From NCBI RefSeq assembly GCF_002835825.1, contig NZ_PIZH01000085.1, forward strand, positions 1 through 6,975: a stretch of 6,975 nt of DNA, read 5' to 3'. Made by a program: the position numbers and the translations under genes. Shown here in pieces: positions 1 through 6,573 of this stretch (positions are counted from its first letter, which is position 1; every line of letters starts with the position of its first letter). Source of the DNA: Methanoregula sp. GTDB lineage: Archaea; Halobacteriota; Methanomicrobia; Methanomicrobiales; Methanospirillaceae. Below the pieces are notes generated by a model. That model saw nothing but the letters and a program-made list of their open reading frames with translations. It had not been told where the DNA came from and did no database searches.

Positions 1-2
1 GG

Positions 3-95
3 CCCCGGATAGTCCTCCCGGGCGCGGCGGAAGTGGGAGGGATCACACGGGGAAAGGTGCTTGAAGGGAGACTTTCAAAAGTAGGGGTGCTCTGA
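3..95 (+). CDS. 3' end of probable MoxR-family AAA+ ATPase (partial)
   Basis: Only the last 30 codons are present; the gene begins before the window and ends with TGA at 93-95. The readable tail starts PRIVLPGAAEVGGITRGKVL and ends LSKVGVL. This resembles the C-terminal end of MoxR AAA+ ATPases, where a RI-L segment is followed by an AEVEGIT-like stretch and a short helix ending in a V-V/L motif. MoxR ATPases are cytoplasmic chaperone-like ATPases that work with von Willebrand factor A or DUF58 partners, and they are usually encoded directly upstream of a DUF58 gene. That is the arrangement here: the next gene starts 3 bases after this stop. The identification rests on a short tail plus the neighbour, so it is moderately sure. 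No Walker motifs are in view. Confidence 0.6.
   Translation, partial: PRIVLPGAAEVGGITRGKVLEGRLSKVGVL
83..89 (+). promoter_or_regulatory. Shine-Dalgarno site supporting the TTG start at 99
   Basis: AGGGGTG lies 9 bases before the TTG at 99 and inside the last codons of the upstream gene. The same heptamer occurs 5 bases before the ATG of the next gene (1397-1403). Both match the archaeal anti-Shine-Dalgarno partner AGGAGGTGA with one change, which supports the non-ATG start. Confidence 0.6.
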
Positions 96-98
96 GTT

Positions 99-1412
99 TT
101 GCAGCTGAGACGATGCACGCAGGGGATCTGTCTTGTCATCCTCCTGTTACTTTCCGGCGCACTGGCACTCGACGACCCGGCCCTCCTCCGTGCCGGCAGC
201 ACGCTTGCCATTGGAGTTCTCGGGCAGTATCTCGTTTTCGACAGCGAAGTCCGGAAGATTGCATCCTCCGTACAGTGCCGACGGACACTGGGCCGGAATA
301 TGGTCCGCCGTGGTACCTCGCTCCAGGTGACTTCCCGGATTACCCTCCGCGGCATGCCGCGTGTCCATGTCATCATCGAAGAACTCCCGCCGCAGAAGAC
401 TCTCCTCATGGATGGTGAAACAACAATTGACACCGTTCCCGGCAGTCCCGGGCAAACTTACGTGTGCCGTTACCGGATCATTCCCCTGATCCATGGCGAT
501 CTCCGGTTTTCCGGAATTTCCCTGACATTCAAGAACCTCTTTTTTTCCGAAACACTGATATTATCCCGTGAGACGGAGACAGACCCCGTCCTTTCAGTCC
601 TGCCAGCAGGGCTTTTCCAGGCACCGGCATCCGATTCGCTGGAAGGCACACGGGACAACCGGAAGGCAAGCATCCTCTCCACCGTCGACATCCACTCGCT
701 CCGGGAATACCAGCCCGGCGATGACCTGCGCCACGTGGACTGGAAGATCTCGGCCAAGTACAACAAAATGTATATCCGGAAGTACAGCACCCCGACGAGC
801 TTCCCCCCGCTCATCATCGTCGACCTTCCCTGGTGCGGGGCGCCCTACCCGGAAAAGGCATTCGCAAAGATGATCTCCGAGGTTACCGGGATGGTGACTG
901 ATACCCTGCAGTCGTTCCAGCATATCTCGATCCTTTTTATTTCCGGCCCAAACATCATCCACCTCATCCGCGAGGAGAAGAATCCCGCTCACTGCCTTGC
1001 CGAACTCAAAGAATGGATGCACCCGGCCGAGCGATCTGTCCACTTCTACCATATGCCGGACCGGAACGATCTCAGGAGCATGATCCGGCACTGCGAGGAT
1101 GCAGGGGCACAGGCACGGGATCCGCAGGTCCGGGCGGCTCTTGAAACCCTGAAGGAGCGGTATTCCGGCATCCTGTATTGCCAGCGGAACCCGGCTTTTG
1201 CCGGACAGATCACCCGGACACTCTCGCAGCTGCTCCTGAATAACGCATACCTCTTCACGCTCGGTTGCGGGGATACAAGCCACATCCGGCATGTAGTCAG
1301 GCCCCTCCGGACCTGCCAGGTACAGGTAACGGTCCGGGTTGTTGAGGAAGCACGCGAAGGAAGGCCTGCCCGGAGGGATACCTTTTCAGCTGCGCGAGGG
1401 GTGGGCGCATGA
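99..1412 (+). CDS. DUF58 domain membrane protein
   Basis: 437 residues from a TTG start. Two hydrophobic helices lie at about residues 11-24 and 28-47. A beta-rich region (about 60-170) follows, with the usual alternation of charged and hydrophobic strands seen in the cytoplasmic N-terminal part of DUF58 proteins. The diagnostic DUF58 block is at 202-228, REYQPGDDLRHVDWK then a basic MYIRKY. A von Willebrand A-like fold probably starts at LIIVDLPWCG (238-247), but the metal-site motif DxSxS is replaced by DLPWC, so metal binding at that site is doubtful. No enzymatic activity is known for DUF58; it is regarded as a partner of MoxR ATPases in assembly or maturation of envelope or metalloprotein complexes. 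The gene sits 3 bases behind the probable MoxR gene and overlaps the next gene by ATGA at 1409-1412. In-frame ATG codons further in would remove the first helices, so TTG with its upstream AGGGGTG is preferred. Confidence 0.9.
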   Translation: MQLRRCTQGICLVILLLLSGALALDDPALLRAGSTLAIGVLGQYLVFDSEVRKIASSVQCRRTLGRNMVRRGTSLQVTSRITLRGMPRVHVIIEELPPQKTLLMDGETTIDTVPGSPGQTYVCRYRIIPLIHGDLRFSGISLTFKNLFFSETLILSRETETDPVLSVLPAGLFQAPASDSLEGTRDNRKASILSTVDIHSLREYQPGDDLRHVDWKISAKYNKMYIRKYSTPTSFPPLIIVDLPWCGAPYPEKAFAKMISEVTGMVTDTLQSFQHISILFISGPNIIHLIREEKNPAHCLAELKEWMHPAERSVHFYHMPDRNDLRSMIRHCEDAGAQARDPQVRAALETLKERYSGILYCQRNPAFAGQITRTLSQLLLNNAYLFTLGCGDTSHIRHVVRPLRTCQVQVTVRVVEEAREGRPARRDTFSAARGVGA

Positions 1413-1882
1413 ACACATTCCCGCCGGAATTCCGGTTCCTCGTACCCCTTGCAGCGGGGATTATTGCAATTACTGCATACGTACGACCAGAGACCTGGTA
1501 CCTTGCCCCGGCCCTTCTCCTTGCATTCCTTGGCATCTACGCAGTTTCCCGCAGCTGGCCGGACCGTGGGTTCTATCTTGTCTGCTCCGGCATGCTTCTC
1601 ACGACAGCAGCGGGCACCATGAACCTTTGGGCCGGGCTTTTTACCGTTTGGATGGTAGGCGGTACAATCTGTTCTTCGCATGGCATTCTCAAAGAAACAC
1701 AGGACTTCCACTCCTTCCTTTGTTTCTGCGGAATCACCACTGCCGTTGCGTTGCTTATTGAGTTCTCGAACCATGTAGTAATCCCGTTGTCCATCCTTGC
1801 GGCAGGTTTTGTCATGGTTCTCGTTGTCCAGTCCGTGCGCGTGTACCAGTTCAAAAAACACTATTCCGGTGGTGCATCATGA
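1409..1882 (+). CDS. Small multi-pass membrane protein, function unknown
   Basis: 157 residues, mostly hydrophobic. About five membrane helices can be read, near residues 9-23, 30-46, 57-83 (long, perhaps with a kink), 102-118 and 122-142. It ends in a short basic tail (YQFKKHY), so the C-terminus is probably cytoplasmic. I do not recognise a named family. The start ATG overlaps the DUF58 stop (ATGA) and has AGGGGTG 5 bases upstream; the stop overlaps the next start (ATGA at 1879-1882). Translation of the three genes is therefore likely coupled and roughly stoichiometric. In comparable MoxR-DUF58 operons a membrane protein often takes this place, so it may be a membrane component of the same complex. 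That role is inference from position. Four cysteines (59, 88, 105, 107) lie in or near membrane segments without a clear motif. Confidence 0.8.
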   Translation: MNTFPPEFRFLVPLAAGIIAITAYVRPETWYLAPALLLAFLGIYAVSRSWPDRGFYLVCSGMLLTTAAGTMNLWAGLFTVWMVGGTICSSHGILKETQDFHSFLCFCGITTAVALLIEFSNHVVIPLSILAAGFVMVLVVQSVRVYQFKKHYSGGAS

Positions 1883-2658
1883 TCTCTCCTGCAACGATCA
1901 ATCCCCGCTATAAGGCAGCCCTTGCTCTCGTAATCCTGGCCACTGTTCTCGTAGCAACGGCCATCCTGACCAACCGTGGCGACTTCACGAGTGCGGCCCT
2001 TGTCATAGCAGCCCTGGCCTGCTTCCTGACGGGAATCTTCTTTGTCACGCTCTCCGCAAGCGATCCTCTTGACCTCCGTTACCTCAGTCTCCTGCCGGTC
2101 CAGGGCAGCATCAGCATGGCCCGCATCTGTGCAGATCTCGGGGCCCAGGGGAACGCTCATCTTATTCCCGGGGGCAGGGATGGCAGGGACCACCCCATGC
2201 TGCTGGTGCCGGCAGCTGAGTACACCGGTATGCCGCTCCTCACGGAACCGTTCGTTGCAGGCCAGGACATGGCAGGAATCCTCGTGGAGCCTTCCTGTGC
2301 CCCCCTTCTCCGGCTGCTCAGGACAGAGCAGCACCTCGCAATTCCCCATGACCCGGCCGGTCTGCAAAACCTGATCCGGGAACTTGGCGTTGATGTTCTT
2401 GAGGTTGCAGTGCGGACCAGTGCATCGGTGGAATCCGGAGTTATCACCATCGACATGGAAGATTACCGGCTCATTGACGGGTGCCGTGCCATGGTTGCGG
2501 AGTCGCAAAAGTGCTGTATTTCGAGCCCCTGCCCGGTCTGCAGTCTCTTTGCAGCCGTCTGTGCCGAGAGCACCGGAATGGTCGTGCGTGTTGAACGGTG
2601 TACTCCTGATATGAAAAAACCGGATGTTACAGCAATCTTTACCGTGCTGAATGAGTAA
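1879..2658 (+). CDS. Two-helix membrane protein with cysteine-rich C-terminus (DUF7982-like)
   Basis: 259 residues. Two helices at about 12-31 and 37-58 are joined by a short loop (TNRGD). The basic N-terminus (NPRYK) implies that both ends are cytoplasmic. The soluble part has a run NAHLIP, then PMLLVPAAEY, then GILVEPSCAPLLRLL. This order is like archaeal proteins now grouped as DUF7982, seen in haloarchaea and methanogens; the match is from memory and moderately sure. The last 60 residues hold seven cysteines: 202, 212, 213, 218, 221, 228 and 241, including a PCPVC knuckle (217-221). In a cytoplasmic setting this could bind zinc or an iron-sulfur cluster. The start ATG overlaps the previous stop and has GGTGGTG at 1868-1874, 4 bases upstream. 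It is the last gene of the MoxR-DUF58 operon; TAA is at 2656-2658. Confidence 0.82.
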   Translation: MISPATINPRYKAALALVILATVLVATAILTNRGDFTSAALVIAALACFLTGIFFVTLSASDPLDLRYLSLLPVQGSISMARICADLGAQGNAHLIPGGRDGRDHPMLLVPAAEYTGMPLLTEPFVAGQDMAGILVEPSCAPLLRLLRTEQHLAIPHDPAGLQNLIRELGVDVLEVAVRTSASVESGVITIDMEDYRLIDGCRAMVAESQKCCISSPCPVCSLFAAVCAESTGMVVRVERCTPDMKKPDVTAIFTVLNE

Positions 2659-2708
2659 CCTGAAACAGCCGGATTTCCGGAAGTTCCAGGTGAACCGGCA
2701 CAGGTTAC
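2655..2708. terminator. Convergent stem-loop spanning both stop codons
   Basis: GTAACCTG at 2655-2662 is the exact reverse complement of CAGGTTAC at 2701-2708. Inside it, GCCGG (2668-2672) can pair with CCGGC (2695-2699), and CCGGATTTCCGG (2669-2680) can form its own small hairpin. The left arm contains the TAA of the plus-strand operon (2656-2658) and the right arm the TAA of the minus-strand DUF1616 gene (2705-2707). A structure shared by both converging transcripts could act as a bidirectional terminator or a 3'-end stabiliser. No oligo-T run accompanies it, so termination itself is uncertain. Confidence 0.45.
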
Positions 2709-3694
2709 AGCGACCTCACTGACACCCAGAGATGGAGATCGCGATAGCTCTGGTTGATACGGTCTGTTCCAGTAATCCTGTCATCCGGCACGGTCTCGTT
2801 GAAGAGGAGAAACTCGAGCCGGTTATAGTCACCGGCAGCAACCGGCACGATGGTATAGGGCATGACCGTGGTCTGGTTATGGGCGACCTGTACCGGGAAC
2901 CGATCGATACGGTCCATGGCATGCAGGGTGCTGGTGTTTGTGTTCTCGTCGAAGGTCATTTTCATAAAATACGTCTCGACCGTGTAGTTCACCGGCCGGT
3001 ACTCGTGGTTGCCGATCCCGATAAAGAGGGAACTGTTCGTTCCTGTGACGAGACGGGTGGGATAATCGGCAGCCTTCTGGTTCTCCCCCAGGATAAAGAA
3101 CTCCGTGAACTTTTCACCTTCTTTGGGGACAACAATGACAAAAACCGTTGTGGCAATGGCCCCGACAATGGCAACAAGGAGGATGATGGAGAGGATCCGG
3201 TCGGTGCGAGAGCTTTCAGAGGGGGGAAAGAACTCCGTTATTACAGCATTCCGGATCTCCTGGAACGGGACAACGAACCGGTCTTCTTCCGGAACCTGCG
3301 CCCTGCGGTACTGGGCAAGGACGCACAGGGTGACGGTAATCAGGGACAGGGAGACGATAATTGGATCGAGCCGGATCCCCCATGGCGTATAATTCAGGAC
3401 AAGACCCGTGAGCGGAACAACAGCAATGGACAGCCCAAACGAGAGGGCAATCCTCTCGATGCCATCGAGATCGCGGGCAGCGGGAAAGAGGGCTGCAATC
3501 AGCGCATAGCCGGGGATGAACAGGACCAGCGGAATACCAAACAGGATGCGGAGGAAAGACCCGTTCAGGATGGGAACATAGATACAGAGAAGCGCACAAA
3601 GAAGCCAGAGTTCACAGGCCAGAAGATCGCGGGGCACCCGTGTTGTCGCAAATGCTGCAACAACGGTGTCATACGGGTGCTGCGGCGGATTCAT
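2705..3694 (-). CDS. DUF1616 family membrane protein with glycosylatable exodomain
   Basis: 329 residues from the ATG at 3694. Four helices lie at about residues 29-43, 49-71, 81-101 and 108-126. A cytoplasmic loop with basic and acidic stretches follows, then a fifth helix at 167-189. The outer domain runs from about 190 to the end. The run EFFILGENQKAADYP, then SLFIGIGNHEYRPVNYT, is the family signature of archaeal DUF1616 proteins. The exodomain carries N-x-S/T sequons at N220, N236, N253, N273, N299 and N314, which fits an N-glycosylated surface protein. DUF1616 genes often lie near cell-surface or glycan genes; the biochemical role is unknown. A GTG at 3709 would add five residues, but neither start has a Shine-Dalgarno. 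The ATG sits at the expected distance from a TATA box, so a leaderless start at 3694 is preferred. The gene is a separate unit, 137 bases behind the receiver gene and convergent with the DUF58 operon. Confidence 0.88.
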   Translation of the reverse strand: MNPPQHPYDTVVAAFATTRVPRDLLACELWLLCALLCIYVPILNGSFLRILFGIPLVLFIPGYALIAALFPAARDLDGIERIALSFGLSIAVVPLTGLVLNYTPWGIRLDPIIVSLSLITVTLCVLAQYRRAQVPEEDRFVVPFQEIRNAVITEFFPPSESSRTDRILSIILLVAIVGAIATTVFVIVVPKEGEKFTEFFILGENQKAADYPTRLVTGTNSSLFIGIGNHEYRPVNYTVETYFMKMTFDENTNTSTLHAMDRIDRFPVQVAHNQTTVMPYTIVPVAAGDYNRLEFLLFNETVPDDRITGTDRINQSYRDLHLWVSVRSL

Positions 3695-3717
3695 GACAGA
3701 AATATTCACTGTTCAGG

Positions 3718-3726
3718 ATATTATGC
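3718..3726 (-). promoter_or_regulatory. TATA box for the DUF1616 gene
   Basis: Read on the minus strand the sequence is GCATAATAT, an archaeal box A-like element. Its centre is about 28 bases upstream of the ATG at 3694, so transcription would begin at or within a few bases of the start codon. No ribosome binding site lies between, which fits leaderless translation. CGGGAT (3731-3736) and ATCCCG (3762-3767) form an inverted repeat just upstream that could be an operator; this is weak. Confidence 0.5.
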
Positions 3727-3775
3727 ATGTCGGGATTTCTGGCGTCAGCATCGGCAGGCACATCCCGGTTGTAGT

Positions 3776-3783
3776 AAAAAAAA
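3776..3783 (-). terminator. Oligo-T terminator of the peptidase/receiver operon
   Basis: Eight consecutive T residues on the minus strand lie about 50 bases after the receiver gene's stop codon (TAA at 3832-3834) and about 50 bases before the DUF1616 TATA box. T tracts of this length are typical archaeal intrinsic termination signals. It separates the two minus-strand transcription units. Confidence 0.6.
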
Positions 3784-3831
3784 GAGTGGTTGAGCGTGAC
3801 AGGAATTCGCGGAAGTGGGCACCCTTCAGTT

Positions 3832-5175
3832 TTACCAGTTGATCTCCGGCACACCCTTGGAGCGGAATACCTTGTTGATCTCCGTTTTCAGCTGCTCGGC
3901 ACGCTGCTCGTTGACCCGGGTTGTCCTCGTGATCTGGTCGATTACCTCTTTATTCTCCGGTGTCATCTCATCAGGGCCCCAGGTCGGCGTTCCGGCAGGT
4001 GCCTGGAGGATATCGATGATCTTCTTGTTCACCGAGATCCGGCGGGAGAGCTTGGCCAGCTCGCAGAACTTCTCCCGGTCAACACCAACCTTCTTTGCGA
4101 GCTCCAGACCGTCCCTGAAACGCTGTTTCCTCTGGAGGATATTGTCGATCGCTGCGAAGATCTCTTCATGGCGGAAGGGTTTCATGATGTAATCATCGAT
4201 ACAGATGTTGTACTGCTTTGCTTCTGCCGATGTGAGATGTTTGCCGGTCAGCATCAGGACCGGAATCGGTTTTGTTATGGGATCCTTCTTGATCTGCTCG
4301 AGAGTCTCCCACCCGTTCATCGGCTGCATCAGGACATCGAGAAGGACCAGGTCAGGGAGTTGCTTTTTCAGGATATCAAGGCATCCTTTCCCGCTGAACG
4401 CCCGGATGGTCGCGTATCCCTCATCCGTGAGGAACTGGTCGATGATCTCTACCATCTCGGGATCATCATCAACGATGAGAACGGTCTGTTTCACCGGCTT
4501 TACCGCAGCGGCTGCTCCCGCCGGGATCGCTGTCGCTGCGGCCCTTCTCCGGACGGTCATGATGGCAAGACCTGCCGCGAGGAAGACCGATACGGAAAAA
4601 ACTGCCACAAAGACAATGGGCAGGGGTGTTGTTTCAGCCACCGGTTCCATTGCAGCAAGCTGGGATGGCGCACTTCGCGCCTGGCAATCCGGATCCCCCG
4701 GATAATCAGCGCAGAAAAGACTGGCGGCTGGCGTTAGATCTGCGGATACCAGCAGTGCCCCGTTCCGCGAGTCCGTGAGTGTGAAGGATGCCATGTCCTG
4801 CACCCAGGGGACCGTGATACTCATGTCGCTTGCGTCACCGTCTTCAGTGTAACCGATCAGGGTCCGGCCTTCCGGGTCACCGAGGATATCTCCCTGCGCA
4901 CGCCAGGGTTCCCGGGTGGAGAACGAGAGCCGTTCCTTTCCGGTGGGATCAAGGATGCTGCCTTTCAGTTCGCCGGACTGGAGTGCCAGGTTCGGGGCCC
5001 TGCCGTACTGGACCTCGGCTGACGAGAGCGTGTATGCCCCATCCAGGTAGTTGATCTGGATCCGGACAACCTTGTCGAAATCGGGTACTACCTGTTGAGC
5101 GGCGGCCCCGTACGGACAGAGACTGCTGCAGAGGATAACGATAAGGATGAGGCTGAACAGATTCCGCGGGGTCAT
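3832..5175 (-). CDS. Membrane-anchored receiver protein with secreted beta-exodomain
   Basis: 447 residues. A signal peptide is at 1-26 (cleavage probably after GAAA). An extracytoplasmic beta-rich domain covers about 30-153 and ends near a C155/C164 pair that could form a disulfide. A linker leads to one membrane helix at about 185-207, stopped by the basic TVRRR. A cytoplasmic CheY-type receiver spans about 230-348. Its phosphorylation residues are all present: acidic triad D236-D238, acceptor D280 in LVLLDVLMQPMNG, T310 in VLMLTG and K332 in the MKPF motif. The last 100 residues are helical and charged, with no recognisable output domain. The exodomain order (INYLDGAYTLSSAEVQYG early, SITVPW and FTLTDSRNGALLVSADL late) recalls a domain found in archaeal secreted proteins beside metallopeptidase domains; this is from memory. 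No histidine kinase, HAMP or DNA-binding part is present. Its ATG overlaps the peptidase stop (ATGA), with AAGGCGGTGA at 5180-5189 as a strong ribosome site. Phosphorylation must come from a kinase encoded elsewhere. Confidence 0.9.
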   Translation of the reverse strand: MTPRNLFSLILIVILCSSLCPYGAAAQQVVPDFDKVVRIQINYLDGAYTLSSAEVQYGRAPNLALQSGELKGSILDPTGKERLSFSTREPWRAQGDILGDPEGRTLIGYTEDGDASDMSITVPWVQDMASFTLTDSRNGALLVSADLTPAASLFCADYPGDPDCQARSAPSQLAAMEPVAETTPLPIVFVAVFSVSVFLAAGLAIMTVRRRAAATAIPAGAAAAVKPVKQTVLIVDDDPEMVEIIDQFLTDEGYATIRAFSGKGCLDILKKQLPDLVLLDVLMQPMNGWETLEQIKKDPITKPIPVLMLTGKHLTSAEAKQYNICIDDYIMKPFRHEEIFAAIDNILQRKQRFRDGLELAKKVGVDREKFCELAKLSRRISVNKKIIDILQAPAGTPTWGPDEMTPENKEVIDQITRTTRVNEQRAEQLKTEINKVFRSKGVPEINW

Positions 5176-6290
5176 GATGTCACCGCCTTTGAGAGAACAT
5201 AGTTGATCCGCTGGGTTGCCGCTTCACCGAATTTTCCCCGGTAACCACTTGCCATGATATCGGGCATGGGGTCCCAGCGCCAGTAGGGCTGGCTGCAGCT
5301 CGCTGACGAGACCGTTGCAGCCTGCTGGATCTGCCGGCACTGCGCAGGATCCCGTCCATGGGAACGTGCGTCCGACTCACAGTTCTCACGGGAACTCCAG
5401 ACATTTGCATGGGGATCATTCTGGTAATAATAGGTGTTGCCACAGTACGTATCGACAAGGTCATACATCGCATGCCCGGTCTCGTGCTGGATCAGGGTCA
5501 GCTGGTCTGACGGAGCCTTCATCAGGTTGCGGCCGGGCCCGTAATCCTGGCTGCACCCGGTCGGCTGGCAGGCAGCGTCCGAATAAGCACCATAGTATTT
5601 CGGGTACAGGATAACGGTTATATCGGCAAACGTCACCTCATTCCAGTAATTTGCGGGAATCGTCCCGGCACAGCCCTCAAACGCATCCGCAGGAGCCGAC
5701 GTGTCATAGTAATAATAAAAATTAAACCGGTCGCGGTAATCAGCAGGAAGGGGTTTTGTTGACGAAGTAACCTTGTCAAGGTCCAGATACGTTGATTTGA
5801 TCACCTTCATCACGTCCTCACGGAACCGGGTCTCGTTGTTGATATAGACCGGTGCTGATACCTTCGCATGGTCAGTACAACTGTAGGAGGTTGATGAAGG
5901 ATAAAAAACTACGTTAATCGCACCTTTTTTCTCACCCTCGTCATTCAGGAGGACGAGCGCACCCTTTGCAATTTCCAGAGTGACGGTTGTCTGATCGGGA
6001 GAGACAATTTTTGTTGTGACTTCGCGGAAATCAGGCTTGGTTACCCGTACGGTATGAGTCCCGTCTTTGAGGCCATTGAGGGTTATCGCCCCGGACATGT
6101 CCGCTGTTGTCCCTTTGTACGCGCCATCAAGGTAAACCAGCGCGCTCCCGACAACGGCTTTGGTCCGGGCATCCTTGACGACTACCGTGAGAGATCCGGG
6201 TTCAGCTGCGGACACGGCCCATGCCAGGGTGAGAAGAAAGACTACCAGGAAGATTTTGCCCATTTTTCCAGAACAGGGGAGAAACGACAT
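5172..6290 (-). CDS. Secreted PEGA-domain HExGH zinc metallopeptidase (M64-like)
   Basis: 372 residues. A hydrophobic signal segment at about 12-28 ends VSAAE; a second ATG at 6263 (M10) would give a more standard signal peptide, and no clear ribosome site separates the two starts. Residues 32-108 form a PEGA/carboxypeptidase-regulatory-like beta domain (ALVYLDGAYKGTTADMSG, then DGTHTVRVTKPDF). The catalytic part follows: H269-E270-T-G-H273, then L278, D280 and Y282 (HETGHAMYDLVDTY). This spacing matches HExGHxxxxLxDxY of M64 (IgA peptidase-like) zinc enzymes, with H269 and H273 as zinc ligands, E270 catalytic and D280 a possible third ligand. M346 in PDIMASG may be a Met-turn. Eight cysteines in the mature part (138, 207, 241, 246, 283, 304, 318, 332) suggest disulfides, as expected outside the membrane. 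The substrate is unknown. It is first in an operon with the membrane receiver and overlaps it by ATGA, which points to coupled synthesis. Confidence 0.88.
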   Translation of the reverse strand: MSFLPCSGKMGKIFLVVFLLTLAWAVSAAEPGSLTVVVKDARTKAVVGSALVYLDGAYKGTTADMSGAITLNGLKDGTHTVRVTKPDFREVTTKIVSPDQTTVTLEIAKGALVLLNDEGEKKGAINVVFYPSSTSYSCTDHAKVSAPVYINNETRFREDVMKVIKSTYLDLDKVTSSTKPLPADYRDRFNFYYYYDTSAPADAFEGCAGTIPANYWNEVTFADITVILYPKYYGAYSDAACQPTGCSQDYGPGRNLMKAPSDQLTLIQHETGHAMYDLVDTYCGNTYYYQNDPHANVWSSRENCESDARSHGRDPAQCRQIQQAATVSSASCSQPYWRWDPMPDIMASGYRGKFGEAATQRINYVLSKAVTS

Positions 6291-6326
6291 ACAGGTGCAG
6301 CGATCCCTCGTAGGGGCCTACGATCA

Positions 6327-6333
6327 CATATAA
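6327..6333 (-). promoter_or_regulatory. TATA box for the peptidase/receiver operon
   Basis: On the minus strand the sequence reads CTTATATG around these bases, close to the archaeal box A consensus. Its centre is about 40 bases upstream of the ATG at 6290, which predicts a transcription start near 6304 and a leader of roughly 15 bases, or about 40 if the ATG at 6263 is used. No Shine-Dalgarno is visible before either start. Confidence 0.55.
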
Positions 6334-6573
6334 GATAGTTATCATTTATTGCAGGAGGTTTACAATACTTTCCTTGCAGACATCTGCCCCATACAGGTCA
6401 TTCGAAGGATAATTCCTGCATTGTGCGATTGTTCTGTTGAAGTTTTCCGCTGCCCGGAAATGCGCTTTTTGGAGATCCCCACCCGATACGCTACTATCCG
6501 GATAGCCAGATGCAAACCCGGTCTCCGTGAGCTTTAATACAGAATGAGGTGTTGTTAATATGGAACCGTGAAC

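Noticed and set aside
594..1292. Minus-strand ORF of 232 codons opposite DUF58
   Set aside because: Antisense shadow of a gene with a clear DUF58 motif; its composition is that of reverse-complemented coding sequence.
1046..2508. Minus-strand ORFs of 271 and 215 codons opposite the two membrane protein genes
   Set aside because: They lie across the ATGA-linked plus operon, with cysteine, arginine and glycine-rich shadow composition and no ribosome sites in the expected place.
2732..3793. Plus-strand ORF of 353 codons opposite the DUF1616 gene, longer than the sense frame
   Set aside because: It is an antisense shadow: highly charged, no domain, while the minus frame has membrane helices and the DUF1616 signature.
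3790..4737. Plus-strand ORF of 315 codons opposite the receiver gene, overlapping the previous shadow like an operon
   Set aside because: The minus frame has an intact receiver active site; this frame is its shadow and the apparent overlap is coincidental.
6494..6505. Perfect 12-bp palindrome CTATCCGGATAG as an operator
   Set aside because: About one or two 12-bp palindromes are expected by chance in a window of this size, and it is not placed near a start or TATA box.
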